From assembly GCA_023428645.1 (NCBI GenBank), contig JAEYXD010000018.1, positions 1 to 13,068 of the forward strand: 13,068 bases of DNA, written 5' to 3'. The stretch is from Pseudomonadota bacterium. GTDB taxonomy: Bacteria; Pseudomonadota; Gammaproteobacteria; Steroidobacterales; Steroidobacteraceae. Position 1 is the first letter of the stretch. Each line of letters starts with the position of its first letter. The translations under genes were made by a program, and so were the position numbers. The notes under the pieces were generated by a model. That model saw only the letters and a program-made list of their open reading frames with translations, did no database searches and was not told the origin of the DNA. Positions 6,414-13,068 of the stretch are shown one piece after another.

Positions 6414-8087
6414 ATGTCCTGCCGACGTTGCAACGAGAGTCCTGCCGGAAAGTTCTGGCGTGCGGCTGTCGTGATCGCGATGTTCGCGGCCTCGCTTGCG
6501 TGGTCGGACGAGCCGCCGGCAACGCAGCAAGAGACGATTCCGGATGGTCCGACGCTCGAGAAGATGGGAGCCGTGATCGGAGAGATCTTCGTCTACCCGG
6601 GAAATATTTTCGACTTGGAGGATCCGAAGGAAGACAAGGCGCTTTATCGGCTGGCGAACAAGCTGCACATCCGCACTCAGCCCGATGTCATCCGGCAGCA
6701 ACTCTTGTTCAAGAGCGGCGATGCCTACTCGCAGCGTCTCGTCGATGAGTCAGAGCGCATCCTGCGCGACGCACGTTACTTGTATGACGCCTCGATACGC
6801 CCGGTCGCGTTCGTCGACGGCCGCGTCGATCTCGCCGTCGTGACGCGAGATGTATGGACGTTGAATCCCGGTTTCTCGTTCGGCCGTCGCGGGGGAAAGA
6901 ACACCTCGGGCATCGAGCTCGAGGAGAAGAATTTGCTGGGTACCGGCACGTCGTTGTCGATCGCGAGAAGGTCCGGCATCGATCGCGACTCGACGCTGTT
7001 CGAATACAAGGACCGTAACCTCTTCGATTCCTGGTGGCGAGTCGCCGCGCAGTACGCGAGCAACAGCGACGGATCCCTGCGAGCGCTGGATCTCGATCGT
7101 CCGTTCTATGCACTGGATTCGCGCTGGGCGGCGGCAATGCAGGTCGTCGACGACGAGCACACGCAGCCGTTGTACGACCTGGGCGAGGTGGTCGACCAGT
7201 TTCAAGTGCGTCAGCAGTTGGCCTCGCTTTCATGGGGGTGGTCGCGCGGGCTCGACAACGGCTGGGTACGCCGTTGGACGGTGGGCGCAACCTACGATGC
7301 GGCGCAATTTCGCCATCTGCCAGGCACGAGTCTCCATGACCTCGTGCCCGACGATCGCAAGTTCGTCTATCCATGGATCGGCTTCGAGCTGGTGCAGGAT
7401 GGCTTCGGCAAGTTCAAGAATCACGACCAGATCGGTCGCACCGAGGACTTTCATCTCGGCATGAAGCTGAGCGTGCAGCTGGGCTATGCGAGTGAACGCT
7501 ATGGCTCGGATCGGAACGCGTTGATCGTCGCGGCGAAGGCCAGTCACGGCTCCGGGAGCAGCGGCGAGGATTCCACGCTGTTGCTCAATGGCTCGTTCGC
7601 GGCTCGCCTCGAAGACGGACAACTGCACAATGCGCTGCTGGATGCCGGGGCGCGATACTACTTACGGCAATCCGACAGGCGTCTGTTCTTCGCCGGCGTC
7701 GAGGCGGCTGTCGGCCGTGCGCTCGATCTGGACGAGCAGATTCTGCTGGGTGGCGACAACGGGCTGCGCGGCTATCCGCTGCGTTATCAAGGTGGGGACG
7801 CTCGAGCGCTGCTGACGCTCGAGCAGCGCTACTTCACCAACTGGTATCCGTTTCGTCTGTTTCGCGTCGGCGGTGCCGCATTCTTCGATGCCGGTCGCAC
7901 CTGGGGTCGAGGCGAGGTGAACACGCCGAGCCAGGGCGTGCTCAAGGATATCGGCATCGGTCTGCGTCTCGGCAGCACGCGCTCCGGCCTCGGCAACATC
8001 ATTCACATCGATCTCGCCTTTCCGCTCGATGGGGATTCGAGCATCGACGATATGCAGTTCCTGGTCGAAACCAAAGCCAGGTTCTAA
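6414..8087 (+). CDS. Omp85/BamA-superfamily outer-membrane barrel protein
   Basis: This protein has 557 residues. A signal peptide covers about 1-31 (a basic start, then AAVVIAMFAASLAW). A POTRA-like periplasmic segment lies at about 80-147 (NKLHIRTQPDVIRQQLLFKSG, then ERILRDARYLYDASI and DGRVDLAVVTRDVWTL). The remainder is beta-barrel with alternating hydrophobic strands. It contains the superfamily signature GGDNGLRGYPLRY (about 446-458, the LRGY/VRGF lid-loop motif) and AFFDAGRTWG, and it ends in a C-terminal Phe, as outer-membrane barrels do. Family members insert proteins or lipids into the outer membrane or secrete partner proteins. Only one POTRA is visible against five in BamA and two in TpsB proteins, so this is an accessory, surface-specific member. 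It follows the receptor in the same direction and is followed by an exported enzyme, which could be its client, though nothing shows this directly. Confidence 0.85.
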   Translation: MSCRRCNESPAGKFWRAAVVIAMFAASLAWSDEPPATQQETIPDGPTLEKMGAVIGEIFVYPGNIFDLEDPKEDKALYRLANKLHIRTQPDVIRQQLLFKSGDAYSQRLVDESERILRDARYLYDASIRPVAFVDGRVDLAVVTRDVWTLNPGFSFGRRGGKNTSGIELEEKNLLGTGTSLSIARRSGIDRDSTLFEYKDRNLFDSWWRVAAQYASNSDGSLRALDLDRPFYALDSRWAAAMQVVDDEHTQPLYDLGEVVDQFQVRQQLASLSWGWSRGLDNGWVRRWTVGATYDAAQFRHLPGTSLHDLVPDDRKFVYPWIGFELVQDGFGKFKNHDQIGRTEDFHLGMKLSVQLGYASERYGSDRNALIVAAKASHGSGSSGEDSTLLLNGSFAARLEDGQLHNALLDAGARYYLRQSDRRLFFAGVEAAVGRALDLDEQILLGGDNGLRGYPLRYQGGDARALLTLEQRYFTNWYPFRLFRVGGAAFFDAGRTWGRGEVNTPSQGVLKDIGIGLRLGSTRSGLGNIIHIDLAFPLDGDSSIDDMQFLVETKARF

Positions 8088-8090
8088 AGC

Positions 8091-8113
8091 GGGAATCTTC
8101 CCCCGCGATTCCC
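8091..8113 (+). terminator. Hairpin GGGAATC / GATTCCC after the Omp85-like gene
   Basis: Perfect 7-bp arms at 8091-8097 and 8107-8113 flank a 9-base loop, beginning 3 bases after the stop codon. No T-run follows, so at most it is a weak terminator or an mRNA-stabilising structure between two genes read in the same direction. Confidence 0.35.
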
Positions 8114-8177
8114 ACGGTCCTTTCAACGGCAGCTCCAACGCTCGGCCCTTACTGTCCACGGGCCAGGCAAATTTCAT

Positions 8178-8183
8178 GGGGAG
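8178..8183 (+). promoter_or_regulatory. Ribosome binding site deciding a GTG start
   Basis: GGGGAG lies 7 bases before the GTG at 8191. The in-frame ATG at 8176-8178 overlaps this purine run and has no such site of its own. This favours GTG as the true start of the haloperoxidase-family gene. Confidence 0.6.
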
Positions 8184-8190
8184 CATCATC

Positions 8191-9441
8191 GTGAAAGAGA
8201 TCGTGAGACTGACAGGCGCGATTGCGCTCGTTTCAATGGCTGGGTTGCCCTCGGTGCAGGCGGGCGTGGTCGCCGATTGGAATGCGATCACCGTGAGTTG
8301 TGTGCAGGGCGGCAAGTACCCCGCAAACCGCGGCGGCCCCGCGGGATTGCTCGACATCGCCCTGGTCCAGGCGTCGGTGCACGACGCGGTGCAAGCGATC
8401 CAGGGGAAGTTCGAGTCCTATCAATATGAGAAGGCGGCGCGTGGTCACGGGTCCACATCGGCCGCCGTCGCGGCGGCGGCGCATGGCGTGCTGACGGGGC
8501 TGTATGGAGCGGATGCCGCATGTCTCGACGAGGTGCCCGATCCGGCGGCAAGCTATCCCGGCGATGCGGGTCTGGACGTCGGCGCGGAAGCGGCGGCGGC
8601 GCTGCTGGCGCTGTATCGCCCGACGATAGCGCTGCCGCCTTTCCTCGGCAGCGAGGCGCCCGGCAAATGGCGGCCCACCCCGGGTGTGACACAAGGCGCG
8701 GCCACGTTCCTCGCGATCACGGCGCCGTTCGCAATGAAGCATCCCAAGCAGTTCCGTCCAGCGCCGCCGCCGCAGCTGCGGAGTTGGCGTTACGTTCTCG
8801 ACTACTACGAAGTGAAGGCGCTGGGCTCGGCGGCGAGCACGGCACGTACCCACGAACAAACCGACGCCGCGCATTTCTGGAGCGTCAATTTCTTCGCGCA
8901 ATGGAACGAGGCGCTGCGGGGGATCGCCAACGAGCATCTCGCCGATGTGGGCGATGCGGCGCGACTCTTTGCGCTCACCGCGTTCGCGGCCGCCGATTCG
9001 CAGATCAGCGTTTACGACGCGAAGTATCACTACAACTACTGGCGGCCGATCACGGCGATTCAACAAGGCGGCGCAGATGGGAATCCGCTAACCGTTGGCA
9101 ACGCCGCGTGGACGCCGATGCTGGTGACACCGCCGTATCCCGATTACAGCTCAGGCGCGAACTGCCTGACCGCGGCCATCACAACCGTTCTACAAAGGTT
9201 CTTCGACACCGATCGGCTGTCATTCGCGGTGTGGACGACCAACCCGAACGCCAGCGTCAACCCCCGGAAATTTCGCCGCATCTCCGATGTGCAGCGCGAG
9301 ATGGTCGATGTCCGGATCTGGCAGGGCATTCACTTCCGTACCGCCGAGGAAGTGGGTCGCCGCCAGGGCGAGCGCATAGGCGACTGGACGTTCAGCAAGT
9401 ATCTGCAGCCGCTGAAGAAGCAGCATCCGAAGAAGCATTGA
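8191..9441 (+). CDS. Exported vanadium-dependent haloperoxidase / PAP2-family protein with altered SGH motif
   Basis: This protein has 416 residues. A signal peptide at about 1-24 (MKEIVRLTGAIALVSMAG to VQA) sends it to the periplasm. The family's first helix appears as ADWNAITV, and an early conserved His is in VQASVHDAVQAI. The vanadate/phosphate pocket residues are mostly present: Lys278 and Arg285 in KYHYNYWRP (spacing K-x6-R), the PPYPDYSSG loop (Ser321-Gly322), and Arg375 with His381 in RIWQGIHFR (R-x5-H, the vanadate-ligating His). The SGH acid-base histidine is replaced: the sequence reads SGAN, with Ala323. True haloperoxidases oxidise halides with peroxide, while relatives are acid phosphatases. 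Loss of this His makes ordinary haloperoxidase activity uncertain, and the reaction remains open. It follows the Omp85-like gene after 103 bp, so it may share its transcript, and a strong hairpin follows. Confidence 0.86.
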   Translation: MKEIVRLTGAIALVSMAGLPSVQAGVVADWNAITVSCVQGGKYPANRGGPAGLLDIALVQASVHDAVQAIQGKFESYQYEKAARGHGSTSAAVAAAAHGVLTGLYGADAACLDEVPDPAASYPGDAGLDVGAEAAAALLALYRPTIALPPFLGSEAPGKWRPTPGVTQGAATFLAITAPFAMKHPKQFRPAPPPQLRSWRYVLDYYEVKALGSAASTARTHEQTDAAHFWSVNFFAQWNEALRGIANEHLADVGDAARLFALTAFAAADSQISVYDAKYHYNYWRPITAIQQGGADGNPLTVGNAAWTPMLVTPPYPDYSSGANCLTAAITTVLQRFFDTDRLSFAVWTTNPNASVNPRKFRRISDVQREMVDVRIWQGIHFRTAEEVGRRQGERIGDWTFSKYLQPLKKQHPKKH

Positions 9442-9450
9442 TGTCGATCC

Positions 9451-9473
9451 GGGACAGGCGCCACGCCTGTCCC
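9451..9473 (+). terminator. Strong hairpin after the haloperoxidase-family gene
   Basis: Perfect 10-bp arms GGGACAGGCG (9451-9460) and CGCCTGTCCC (9464-9473) flank a 3-base loop, 9 bases after the stop codon. There is no T-run downstream, so it is either a GC-rich, T-poor terminator or a dispersed palindromic element of the REP kind. It marks the boundary between the left envelope genes and the sulfur operon. Confidence 0.55.
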
Positions 9474-9688
9474 GCTCATCGATCGCGGCGCGAGATCTCA
9501 CGAGTGCAATTTCACGGCGTGATGTCGGCAAAGGGCGGCGCCGGTTCGTTGGCACTGCGCTCAATGACGTGAGTACCTGGTGCGACACGAACAGCGGGGC
9601 CGCTCTCTCTTCGCACGCCGCACGCAGTGGGCAAACAAAGCAGGACTGAGGAGCGTTCCTGACGACGTCGCACGAGTCTGAACACTTG

Positions 9689-11488
9689 ATGGCCACCCCA
9701 ATCGATGCCGATCGCGCCAGCCAGCGCATTTCGCGGTGGCTGCCCATCGTCGCAGGGCTTCGCGAGTACGATCGTGAGTCGTTCGCGCGCGATTCCTTCG
9801 CCGCGTTGATCGTGACGCTCATGCTGATCCCGCAAAGTCTCGCTTACGCGATGCTGGCGGGGCTGCCTGCGCAAGTGGGTCTCTATGCGAGCATCGCGCC
9901 ATTGATCGCGTATGCAATGTTCGGCACGAGTCGGACATTGTCCGTGGGACCTGTGGCGGTCGTGTCACTGATGACAGCGGCTTCGGCCGGCGAGATCGCG
10001 AGTGCGGGTGTCATCGGCTATGTCGACGCAGCGCTCACGTTGGCCTTGCTCTCGGGTGTCGTGCTGCTCGGCATGGCAGTGCTGCGCTTGGGATCGCTCG
10101 CGACGTTCCTCAGTCATCCGGTGATATCGGGGTTCATCACAGCGTCGGCGGTGCTGATTGCCGCCAGTCAGATAAAGCATCTGCTCGGTGTGAGCGCCGA
10201 GGGCGACACGCTCATTCAGATCGTGCCTGCGCTTCTCGCTCGTCTTCCCGATGCCAACGTCGCGACGCTCATCATCGGCGTGCTCGCGACGGCGTTTCTA
10301 TTTTGGGTTCGTAGTGGCTTGAAGCCGCTCCTCCTGCGGTTGGGCGTAAGCGCATCAGGCGCGGACTTCGCTGCCAGGGCCGGACCCATTGTCGCGATTG
10401 TCGTCAGCATAGCCGCCGTGGCGCTGGGAGATCTCGGCAGCCGGGGCGTGCGTGTCGTCGGCGCCATTCCCGCGGGGCTGCCGCCATTGTCGTTGCCGCG
10501 ATTCGACGCCGCCACATGGAGCCAGCTGTTGCCCGCGGCGATCCTCATCGGTCTGATCGGTTTCGTGGAATCGATCTCTGTTGCCCAGACACTTGCGGCG
10601 AAGCGTCGTCAGCGCGTGCAGCCCAATCAAGAGCTCATCGGGCTCGGAGCGGCCAACGTGGCGGCGGCGCTGACGAGTGGATATCCCGTGACCGGCGGGT
10701 TCGCGCGGTCGGTCGTAAATTTCGATGCAGGGGCGCGCACTCAGCTCGCCAGCGTCATGACAGCCGCGGGCATCACGGTGGTGGCATTGCTCTTCACGCC
10801 ACTGTTCAAGAACCTGCCGCAGGCAGTGCTCGCTGCAACCATCATCGTCGCCGTGCTTTCGCTCGTGGACTTCGCGACGATCGCGCACACGTGGCGCTAC
10901 TCGCGCAGCGACTTTTCCGCCACTGCCATCACCATTGTCGTCGTGCTCACGATCGGCGTGGAGACGGGCATCGTCGCGGGTGTGTTGCTGTCCATCGCTC
11001 TCTATCTCTGGCGCACGAGCCGTCCGCACATCGCCATCGTCGGTCAGGTGCCTGGCACGGAGCACTATCGCAACATCAAGCGGCATCATGTGATCACGAG
11101 TCCGATCGTCCTCTCGGTGCGCGTGGATGAAAGCCTCTACTTCGCCGACGCGCGGTACTTGGAGGATCGGCTCTATGACGAAGTCGCCCAGACGCCCGAC
11201 ATTCAGCACGTCATCCTCGTCTGTCCGGCGGTGAACTACATCGATGCCAGTGCGCTCGACAGCCTCGAAGTGATCAACGATCGGCTGAAACAAGCCGGCG
11301 TCACGTTTCATTTATCCGAGGTGAAAGGGCCCGTGCTCGACCGGCTCCAGCGCTCGCAATTCCTCGATCATCTGACGGGGCGCGTGTTCCTGAGCCAGCA
11401 TCAGGCGATGACAGCACTGGATCCAGAAACGACCGCGAGCGCCGACGTCGCCGCGCCGACCACCGCAGTGCCAGGGAGTACATCGTGA
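9689..11488 (+). CDS. SulP-family inorganic anion transporter with STAS domain
   Basis: This 599-residue inner-membrane protein matches SulP (SLC26-like) carriers in length and order. The early signature LIVTLMLIPQSLAYAMLAGLPAQVGLYASIAPL is present in pieces at about 40-73, followed by SVGPVAVVSLM. There are about 12-14 membrane segments, including SHPVISGFITASAV, IGFVESISVAQTLA and SGYPVTGGFARSVVN. A cytoplasmic STAS domain spans about 460-570 (VLSVRVDESLYFADARYLED, YIDASALDSLEVI). Family members move sulfate, bicarbonate or other small anions. Linkage to a persulfide dioxygenase, whose product is sulfite, suggests export or exchange of sulfite/sulfate; that is inference. The stop overlaps the next start by GTGA, so it is the first gene of a coupled operon. 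The ATG at 9689 is taken; the TTG just before it adds one residue. The ribosome binding site is weak. Confidence 0.95.
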   Translation: MATPIDADRASQRISRWLPIVAGLREYDRESFARDSFAALIVTLMLIPQSLAYAMLAGLPAQVGLYASIAPLIAYAMFGTSRTLSVGPVAVVSLMTAASAGEIASAGVIGYVDAALTLALLSGVVLLGMAVLRLGSLATFLSHPVISGFITASAVLIAASQIKHLLGVSAEGDTLIQIVPALLARLPDANVATLIIGVLATAFLFWVRSGLKPLLLRLGVSASGADFAARAGPIVAIVVSIAAVALGDLGSRGVRVVGAIPAGLPPLSLPRFDAATWSQLLPAAILIGLIGFVESISVAQTLAAKRRQRVQPNQELIGLGAANVAAALTSGYPVTGGFARSVVNFDAGARTQLASVMTAAGITVVALLFTPLFKNLPQAVLAATIIVAVLSLVDFATIAHTWRYSRSDFSATAITIVVVLTIGVETGIVAGVLLSIALYLWRTSRPHIAIVGQVPGTEHYRNIKRHHVITSPIVLSVRVDESLYFADARYLEDRLYDEVAQTPDIQHVILVCPAVNYIDASALDSLEVINDRLKQAGVTFHLSEVKGPVLDRLQRSQFLDHLTGRVFLSQHQAMTALDPETTASADVAAPTTAVPGSTS

Positions 11489-11940
11489 CTGTTCTGCTAC
11501 GACCAGCGGCCGATCTGTACGCGGCCGGACAACCGACACCGCAAGAGCTGTCTGCTCTTGCAGCAGAGGGCGTGCGCACCGTCATCAATTTGCGCGGACC
11601 GGCCGAGCAGCTCGGATTCGATGAGGCGAGCGCAACGGAACGGGCGGGCATGCGCTATGTCACGCTTCCTATCACCGGTGAGCAGGACCTGACTCCAGAT
11701 GCGATCGCTCGCTTCTCGCGCGAGCTTGCAGAAGCCAGGAGCAAGGGACCCGTGCTCGTCCATTGCGGTAGCGCGAATCGTGCCGGCGCCATGCTGGCGC
11801 TCGATGCGGGCATCACTCACGGCGCGTCACGCGATGCCGCTCTCGCGTTCGGGCGCAAGGCCGGACTTGCTGCGCTCGAGCCTGCAGTGGACGCGCTGCT
11901 GCGCGCGTCCGACAAGGCACAACCCAGGACCTCATCATGA
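11485..11940 (+). CDS. DUF442 (Blh-type) dual-specificity-phosphatase-like protein
   Basis: This 151-residue cytoplasmic protein covers the DUF442/beta-lactamase-hydrolase-like phosphatase domain. It begins with LRPAADLYAAGQPTPQEL, then GVRTVINLRGPAEQLGFDE, and contains the P-loop HCGSANRAG (His93-Cys94-x4-Arg99), the HCx5R-type active site of tyrosine phosphatases and a place where a persulfide could be carried on Cys94. In Blh proteins of BigR-type operons this domain is fused to an ETHE1-like dioxygenase. Here the two are separate neighbouring genes overlapping by ATGA. The likely role is sulfur handling in the persulfide pathway, perhaps sulfur transfer rather than phosphate removal. The GTG start has a good AGGGAG site (11473-11478) 6 bases upstream and overlaps the SulP stop. 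Confidence 0.88.
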   Translation: MTVLLRPAADLYAAGQPTPQELSALAAEGVRTVINLRGPAEQLGFDEASATERAGMRYVTLPITGEQDLTPDAIARFSRELAEARSKGPVLVHCGSANRAGAMLALDAGITHGASRDAALAFGRKAGLAALEPAVDALLRASDKAQPRTSS

Positions 11941-12686
11941 TCTTTCGCCAGCTCTTCGAACCGGTCTCATCCACCTACACGTATCTGCTCGGATGTGATG
12001 AGACGCGGCAAGCAGTGCTCATCGATCCGGTCATGCCTGCATGGCAGCGTGACCTGAAGGTCGTGAACGACCTTGGATTGAAACTGGTGATGACGATCGA
12101 CACGCACATTCATGCCGATCACATCACCTCGGCGACGATACTGAAGCGGGAAGCCGGCAGTCGCATCGCGCTGCCCGCGCTCGATGCATTGCCTTGCACG
12201 GATGTCCCGATGGAGGAAGGAGTGCCCGTAGAGATCGGCGGCATTCGGCTGAATCCAATGCACACGCCAGGACACACCGACAATCATTTCGCAATCGTCG
12301 GCACCGATCGTGTGTTCACTGGCGATGCGCTGCTGATCGATGGGTGCGGACGGACCGATTTTCAGAGCGGCGATGCGCATGCTTTGTATCGAAGCGTGCG
12401 CGGCAAGCTATTCAGTCTGTCCAACGAAACGTTGGTGTACCCCGCCCACGACTATCAAGGCCGCTGGGTCTCCAGCATTGCGCAAGAGAAACAGCGCAAC
12501 CCACGACTCGGCGGCGAGCGCACGCTCGTGGAGTTCGTGGAGCTGATGCGCAACCTCAATCTTCCTTACCCGAAGTTCATCGATCACGCCGTGCCGGGCA
12601 ATCGGCAGTGCGGTGTGTGCCCGGAGGACATTCCGGAGCAGTTGCGGCAGTACTGCCAGGAGATGACGGAGAGTCCGCAGGGCTGA
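11937..12686 (+). CDS. ETHE1-type persulfide dioxygenase (metallo-beta-lactamase fold)
   Basis: This 249-residue cytoplasmic enzyme should oxidise glutathione persulfide with O2 to sulfite and glutathione, using one iron. The metal-site motifs are all present: THIHADH (His57, His59, Asp61, His62), HTPGHT (His113), TGD (Asp130) with the family signature IDGCGRTDFQSGD, and PAHDY (His171). His57 and His113 are 56 residues apart, as in human ETHE1 (His79, His135). The C-terminal part has NPRL, LNLPYPKFIDHAVPGN and a CGVC pair (Cys225, Cys228) that could relate to persulfide binding. It is the last gene of the SulP-DUF442-dioxygenase operon, with an AGGA site 7 bases before an ATG that overlaps the previous stop. 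No sulfide:quinone reductase or BigR-type regulator is in the window. Confidence 0.94.
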   Translation: MIFRQLFEPVSSTYTYLLGCDETRQAVLIDPVMPAWQRDLKVVNDLGLKLVMTIDTHIHADHITSATILKREAGSRIALPALDALPCTDVPMEEGVPVEIGGIRLNPMHTPGHTDNHFAIVGTDRVFTGDALLIDGCGRTDFQSGDAHALYRSVRGKLFSLSNETLVYPAHDYQGRWVSSIAQEKQRNPRLGGERTLVEFVELMRNLNLPYPKFIDHAVPGNRQCGVCPEDIPEQLRQYCQEMTESPQG

Positions 12687-12723
12687 GCGATGCCGAACGA
12701 CAGTCGCGGACGGCTCGCGGCGG

Positions 12724-12862
12724 CTTGGCCACATGCCGTACCGGGCGGGCAGGAAGCCGACGATGCGCGGTTGCTCTATGTCGCGATGGCGCGGGCGACG
12801 GAGAATTGGTGCTCATTGCGAGTAAACGCAGTGTGTTTGTGGGGCAGTGGCGGGAGTGGGGG
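12724..12862 (+). pseudogene. Decayed C-terminal fragment of a UvrD/PcrA-like helicase
   Basis: Three successive frames together spell a helicase end. Positions 12724-12750 read LGHMPYRAG. After a one-base shift, 12750-12803 read QEADDARLLYVAMARATE, the motif VI region of UvrD-like helicases (usually ARLLYVAMTRAT). After a second shift, 12803-12862 read ELVLIASKRSVFVGQWRE. Both breaks shift by one base in the same direction, as if single bases were lost. The remainder of the helicase is absent, since intact sulfur-operon DNA begins just upstream. The frame 12690-13001 that crosses this area has no integrity of its own beyond the fragment and is not listed as a gene. Confidence 0.7.
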
Positions 12863-13038
12863 CGACGGAGGTCTGCTGCCTCTTGCGTTGGTGGCCGAGC
12901 GTGACGGGTTCCTCGACCTGTTTGTAGGCGGTGTTCAGGCTACCGTCCTCGATCATCATTCTTTGACAGAATTCCCAGTCTCTGAGCGGGTGTCGTGCTG
13001 AAGTCCCGGTCTCGAATTGATTTGGAGACGGAGCTCAC
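12863..13038. other. Non-coding DNA between helicase remnant and next gene
   Basis: No gene is recognised here. A TTGACA hexamer at 12963-12968 could be a -35 box, but no matching -10 box follows at 16-18 bp, so it is not called as a promoter. Confidence 0.35.
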
Positions 13039-13068
13039 ATGGGACGCAGGCGCGAATCACACATGGAT
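13039..13068 (+). CDS. Start of an unidentified gene, cut by right edge
   Basis: An ATG with a GGAG ribosome binding site (13030-13033) 5 bases upstream opens a frame reading MGRRRESHMD before the window ends. Ten codons do not identify a family. The basic MGRRR start with a following short acidic or polar stretch resembles the beginning of some phage-type tyrosine integrases, but this is only a resemblance. Confidence 0.35.
   Translation, partial: MGRRRESHMD

Noticed and set aside
8029..8190. Longer start for the haloperoxidase-family gene inside the Omp85-like gene
   Set aside because: It would bury the signal peptide, and a much better ribosome binding site lies before the GTG at 8191.
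10355..11311. Minus-strand frame of 318 codons opposite the SulP gene
   Set aside because: It is rich in His, Asp and Arg, as expected for the complement of a membrane protein; there is no domain.
12690..13001. Frame of 103 codons after the dioxygenase gene as an intact gene
   Set aside because: Its only recognisable part is the middle of a frameshifted helicase fragment; the rest is low-complexity Gly-rich or random.
1..13068. CRISPR arrays, tRNA or rRNA genes, insertion sequences
   Set aside because: No regularly spaced repeats, cloverleaf-like segments, rRNA motifs or complete transposase genes were seen on either strand.

Overview
This window comes from a GC-rich Gram-negative bacterium. 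Outer-membrane proteins (a TonB-dependent receptor and an Omp85-type barrel), a FecI/FecR-type surface-signalling pair and a SulP/persulfide-dioxygenase operon point to a proteobacterium. A gammaproteobacterium of the Steroidobacter/Xanthomonadales kind is my guess from gene style only, not from a marker gene.

Layout, left to right. (1) Positions 1-1717, minus strand: an asparagine-synthase-like enzyme that runs off the left edge. It keeps the SGGxDS ATP-pyrophosphatase motif but lacks the catalytic Cys2 of the glutaminase domain. (2) Positions 1718-1941: a short divergent promoter region with an 8-bp inverted repeat. (3) Positions 1942-6151, plus strand: an ECF sigma factor, a FecR-type anti-sigma regulator that overlaps it by 4 bp and carries a C-terminal STN-like domain, and a TonB-dependent receptor with an N-terminal STN domain. 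Together they form a complete cell-surface signalling unit. (4) Positions 6414-9441, plus strand: an Omp85/BamA-like outer-membrane barrel with one visible POTRA-like segment, then an exported vanadium-haloperoxidase-family protein with an altered active-site histidine. The coding part ends at a perfect 10-bp hairpin. (5) Positions 9689-12686, plus strand: a tightly overlapping three-gene operon of SulP anion transporter, DUF442 (Blh-type) phosphatase-like protein and ETHE1-type persulfide dioxygenase, suited to reduced-sulfur detoxification and export of the oxidised product. (6) Positions 12690-13068: a decayed fragment of a UvrD/PcrA-like helicase with two frameshifts, then the first ten codons of a new gene.

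How the parts may work together. In the left half, a ligand taken up by the receptor would signal through the paired STN domains and FecR to the sigma factor, which would then transcribe the receptor and perhaps the downstream envelope genes. The divergent asparagine-synthase-like enzyme resembles the layout of proteobacterial lasso-peptide loci (cyclase next to FecI/FecR/TonB receptor). However, no precursor peptide, B protease or isopeptidase is visible here, so that link is only a hypothesis. The right half is an independent sulfur-handling operon that ends at a zone of gene decay.
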